Of a DNA stretch of 64,000 nt, positions 61,121-64,000 are shown one piece after another (position 1 is the stretch's first letter; each line of letters starts with the position of its first letter). The stretch covers positions 186,001 to 250,000 of the forward strand of contig NZ_WQNI01000001.1 in NCBI RefSeq assembly GCF_010993735.1, written 5' to 3'. The stretch is from Chelativorans alearensis (GTDB taxonomy: Bacteria > Pseudomonadota > Alphaproteobacteria > Rhizobiales > Rhizobiaceae). The translations under genes were made by a program, and so were the position numbers. Below the pieces are notes generated by a model, which ran no database searches, was not told where the DNA came from, and saw nothing but the letters and a program-made list of their open reading frames with translations.

Positions 61121-62578
61121 ATGCCAACCCCCACCACCCCACCACCCATCATCGAAGTCGAGAACGCCAGGATCAGCTTCGGCGCGGTCAAGGCGCTCGA
61201 CGGCGTCACGCTCCGGATCATGCCCGGCGAATGTGTCGGCCTCGTCGGCCATAACGGTGCCGGCAAGTCGACCATCGTCAATGTCATCAATGGCGGCCTG
61301 ACGCCGGACGAGGGCGGCGTGTCGACCGACGGCAACGCCATCGACGCCTACGGCATCAACGTCGCCCGCGCCCATGGCGTGCGATGCGTGTTCCAGGAGC
61401 TGTCGCTCTGCCCCAACCTCACGGTGGTCGAGAACGCCCGCATCGTGCACCGCGACCTCGGCGGTGCCGGCTGGCGGGGGAGGGCGCGAGGGATCATCGA
61501 GGAAAGCCTCGGCACGATCTTCCCCGGCCATGGCATCGACAGCGGCGAGACGGTGGGCGCACTTTCCATCGCCGAGCGCCAGATGGTGGAGATCGCCATG
61601 GCGTTCTCGGACGCCGGCACGGCGCCGCGCCTCGTCATCCTCGACGAGCCGACGTCCTCGCTCGATGCCAGCCTCGCCAAGCAGATGCTCGCCCATGTGC
61701 GCCGCTTCGTGGCGGCGGGCGGCGCGGTCATCTTCATCTCGCACATCCTGCACGAGATCCTCGCCACCGCCGACCGCATCGTCGTCATGAAGGACGGCCG
61801 CATCGTTGCCGAGCGTCCGGCGGGCGGCTTCACCGCGCACAGCCTGTTCGAGACCATGGGGAGCGTCGCCAAGGGCGAGGCCGCGCGCCGCGAAAGCCGC
61901 GACCTGGCCTCCGCACCCCTCGTCCTCGAACAGGCTGGAAGCGGCCTGCCGTTCACGGCGCATAGGGGCGAGATCGTCGGTCTCGCGGGCCTCAGCGGCC
62001 ACGGCCAGACCGAGATGCTGATGAAGCTCCACGCGCAACGGAGCGGCAACTGGTGGCCGCGGCACGACCCGGCGGTCGCCTTCGTCGCCGGCGACCGGCG
62101 GCTCAACGGCGTCTTCGAACTGTGGAGCATCCTGAAGAACCTCTCCATCGCCTCGCTCGGTGACATGTCGCGCCAGGGCTTCGTGAAGGACGAGGCCGAA
62201 GAGGGCAGGGGAGAGGACTGGAGGAAGAGGATCGAGATCCGTACCCAGAACATCGAAAACCCCATCCTCTCCCTTTCCGGCGGCAACCAGCAGAAGGTGC
62301 TGTTCGCCCGCGCTCTTTCCACCCGCGCACCGGTGGTGCTGATGGACGACCCGATGCGCGGCGTCGATGTCGGCACCAAGCAGGAAGTCTACCGCATCGT
62401 CCGCGACGAGGCGGCGGCCGGCCGCACCTTCGTCTGGTACTCGACGGAGATGGAGGAGGTGTGCCTGTGCGACCGCGTCTACGTCTTCCGCGAAGGCGTG
62501 ATCGTCGCCGAGCTCGCCGGCGGCGACGTCAACGAGGCGAACATCCTCGCCGCCTCCTTCCAGGGAGCGGCGGCGTGA
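61121..62578 (+). CDS. Ribose-type ABC transporter ATPase (RbsA-like)
   Basis: A 485-residue protein with two ABC domains. The first has Walker A GLVGHNGAGKSTIVNV and Walker B RLVILDEPTSSLDA. The second has the degenerate Walker A GLAGLSGHGQTEM and the signature LSLSGGNQQKVLFARAL, both normal for RbsA-type proteins. The start ATG at 61121 (MPTPTTPPPIIEVENARI) is chosen; the frame extends 25 codons upstream into the repeat. It overlaps the first permease gene by four bases. Confidence 0.93.
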   Translation: MPTPTTPPPIIEVENARISFGAVKALDGVTLRIMPGECVGLVGHNGAGKSTIVNVINGGLTPDEGGVSTDGNAIDAYGINVARAHGVRCVFQELSLCPNLTVVENARIVHRDLGGAGWRGRARGIIEESLGTIFPGHGIDSGETVGALSIAERQMVEIAMAFSDAGTAPRLVILDEPTSSLDASLAKQMLAHVRRFVAAGGAVIFISHILHEILATADRIVVMKDGRIVAERPAGGFTAHSLFETMGSVAKGEAARRESRDLASAPLVLEQAGSGLPFTAHRGEIVGLAGLSGHGQTEMLMKLHAQRSGNWWPRHDPAVAFVAGDRRLNGVFELWSILKNLSIASLGDMSRQGFVKDEAEEGRGEDWRKRIEIRTQNIENPILSLSGGNQQKVLFARALSTRAPVVLMDDPMRGVDVGTKQEVYRIVRDEAAAGRTFVWYSTEMEEVCLCDRVYVFREGVIVAELAGGDVNEANILAASFQGAAA

Positions 62579-63522
62579 ATCTGCGGCCTTCCTCCGACAC
62601 AATCCGGCTGATCGTTCCCGCCCTCTCGCTGGCGAGCCTGCTCGCCGCCGTCTTCTGGCTGCAGCCGCGGGCAATGAGCTACATCGGCCTGAACCTGCTT
62701 TTCAACCTGGCGGTTCCCATCGCGCTGGCGACCATCGCCCAGATGCTCATCATGGCGGTCAACAATCTCGATCTGTCGATGGGCGCCTTCGTCAGCTTCG
62801 TGGCCTGCGTGGCGGCCACCTTCCTCTACGACAGCCCCTTGCTCGGCGTGCTGATCCTCCTCGCCGCCGTCGCCGCCTATGCCCTCCTCGGCGTCGTCAT
62901 CCACCTGCGCAACCTGCCATCCATTGTCGTCACGCTCGGCATGAGCTTCATATGGACGGGGTTGGCGGTGCTTCTCCTGCCGGCCCCCGGCGGTCATGCG
63001 CCGGAATGGGCGCGCTGGCTGATGACGGCCAAGCCGCCGCTCATGCCGATGGCCATCGTCGCCAGCATCCTGATCGCCCTTCTTGCCCATTTCATCGTCA
63101 TGCGCTCGTCCTTCGGCGTGCTCGTGCGTGGCGTCGGCGGCAACGAGCGCTCGGTGGAGCGGGCCGGCTGGTCGGCGCTGGCGGCGAGGGCAGGGGCCTA
63201 CGGGCTGGCCGGCGCCTTTGCGGTTGCCGCCGGCATCGCCCTTGTCGGCCTCACCACCTCGGCGGACGCCAACATCGCCCTGCGCTACACGCTCCTTTCC
63301 ATCGCCGGCGTCATCCTCGGCGGCGGCGAGTTCGTCGGCGGCCGCGTCTCGCCCGTCGGCGCCGTCATCGGCGCGCTGACGCTGACGCTCGCCGGCTCCT
63401 TCCTCTCCTTCCTGCGCATCTCGCCCGACTGGCAGATCGGCGCGCAGGGCGCCATCCTCATCATCGTCCTGGCATTGAGGCTGTTCCTGAACCGCATCGA
63501 GAACAGGGAGAGGCGCCGATGA
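62575..63522 (+). CDS. Ribose-type ABC transporter permease (RbsC-like)
   Basis: A 315-residue membrane protein with eight to ten hydrophobic segments. Family blocks are AVNNLDLSMGAFVSFVACV, VVTLGMSFIWTGLAVLLLP and VIGALTLTLAGSFLSFL; GVGGNERSVERAGWS is the cytoplasmic loop before the last third. The start is the GTG at 62575, within the end of the ATPase gene. It overlaps the second permease gene by four bases. Confidence 0.93.
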   Translation: MNLRPSSDTIRLIVPALSLASLLAAVFWLQPRAMSYIGLNLLFNLAVPIALATIAQMLIMAVNNLDLSMGAFVSFVACVAATFLYDSPLLGVLILLAAVAAYALLGVVIHLRNLPSIVVTLGMSFIWTGLAVLLLPAPGGHAPEWARWLMTAKPPLMPMAIVASILIALLAHFIVMRSSFGVLVRGVGGNERSVERAGWSALAARAGAYGLAGAFAVAAGIALVGLTTSADANIALRYTLLSIAGVILGGGEFVGGRVSPVGAVIGALTLTLAGSFLSFLRISPDWQIGAQGAILIIVLALRLFLNRIENRERRR

Positions 63523-64000
63523 CCCTCTTCCACGGCCTCTTCAGAAAGCCCTGGCTCTGGTCCTGGCTCGCCGTCGCCGTCGTCTGGTCCGCCACCGTCA
63601 TGGTGACGGGCGGGGCGGGCGCGCTCGGCCTTTCCCAGGCCGCGCTCACCTTCGCCGCCTTCTCGGTGATCGTCGGCATCGGCCAGATGTTCGTCATCAC
63701 GCTGGGGCCGGGCAATATCGACCTCTCGGTCCCCGCCACCATGACGCTCGCCGGCACGGTGGCGCTCAAGCTGATGAACGTCGACAACGGCATGATCGTG
63801 CCGGGACTGCTGACCGCGCTTGCCGTCGGCGTCGCCGTCGGCATGTGCAACTACACGCTTATCAAGCTCCTGCGCATCCCGCCGATCATCGCCACGCTCG
63901 CCATGAGCTTCATCGTCCAGTCGGCGGCGATCTGGACCAATCGCGGCCTCAGGATCAAGCCGCCGAGCCTTCTGGCAGAGTTCACCACGTCGAGCACGCT
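63519..64000 (+). CDS. Second ribose-type ABC transporter permease (5' part; runs off the window)
   Basis: An open frame from the ATG at 63519 to the window end, 160 codons without a stop. It encodes a homologue of the previous permease: VITLGPGNIDLSVPATMTLA matches the VNNLDLSMGAFVSF region, and IATLAMSFIVQSAAIWTNRG matches the VTLGMSF region. Two different RbsC-type permeases would form a heterodimeric channel. The start overlaps the upstream stop (ATGA). Confidence 0.9.
   Translation, partial: MTLFHGLFRKPWLWSWLAVAVVWSATVMVTGGAGALGLSQAALTFAAFSVIVGIGQMFVITLGPGNIDLSVPATMTLAGTVALKLMNVDNGMIVPGLLTALAVGVAVGMCNYTLIKLLRIPPIIATLAMSFIVQSAAIWTNRGLRIKPPSLLAEFTTSST

Overview
The window is about 64 kb of GC-rich, tightly packed DNA with almost no intergenic space apart from palindromic repeats. 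Its content is nearly all catabolic and transport genes. Two intergenic palindromes (about 24346-24392 and 49398-49488) resemble repeats that I know to be scattered through Mesorhizobium, Ochrobactrum and relatives. Together with the TRAP/ABC transporter richness, the acdR-acdS pair and the galBCD-like genes, they suggest a member of the Rhizobiales (Phyllobacteriaceae-like) living in soil or with plants. No ribosomal, tRNA, replication or phage gene is seen, and no insertion sequence or CRISPR array.

Region by region: (1) 1-7147: TRAP transporter (dctP fragment, dctQ, dctM), a type I (VOC) extradiol ring-cleavage dioxygenase, galB-, galC- and galD-like genes, and a LysR regulator with two helix-turn-helix domains. 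This reads as gallate-type aromatic acid uptake and degradation to pyruvate and oxaloacetate. (2) 7349-15141: hydroxycinnamate module with a feruloyl/coumaroyl-CoA synthetase divergent from a crotonase, MarR regulator, CouO-like amidohydrolase and a second TRAP system. (3) 15177-20726: a phosphonate-monoesterase-like sulfatase, a TAXI-type TRAP transporter and a divergent IclR regulator. (4) 20760-30769: a two-armed module. The minus arm holds a citryl-CoA-lyase-like protein, CaiB-type CoA-transferase, YciI-like protein, TRAP dctPQM and FMN reductase. The plus arm holds an intradiol dioxygenase, IclR regulator and amidohydrolase. (5) 30977-33457: Ktr-type K+ uptake pair and a DoxX membrane protein. 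(6) 33718-40250: LacI regulator with tandem operators, sugar ABC transporter and an intracellular GH32-like glycosidase. (7) 40270-49396: IclR regulator, M81 peptidase, oligopeptide-type ABC transporter and M20 peptidase. (8) 49509-51146: acdR/acdS (ACC deaminase). (9) 51367-57554: GntR regulator, Cys/Met-type PLP enzyme and a second sugar ABC transporter. (10) 57570-64000: soluble histidine kinase and response regulator divergent from a ribose-type ABC transporter that runs off the window.

The modules look like independent nutrient-scavenging cassettes: each pairs an importer with one to four enzymes and a local regulator, usually with a recognisable palindromic operator. Regions 1 and 2 could cooperate in using lignin-derived aromatics, since hydroxycinnamates can be shortened to benzoates, and trihydroxybenzoates could feed the galBCD branch. 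The most distinctive features are the VOC dioxygenase in a gal cluster that normally uses a LigB-type enzyme, the double-HTH LysR protein, and the unassigned pathway in region 4.
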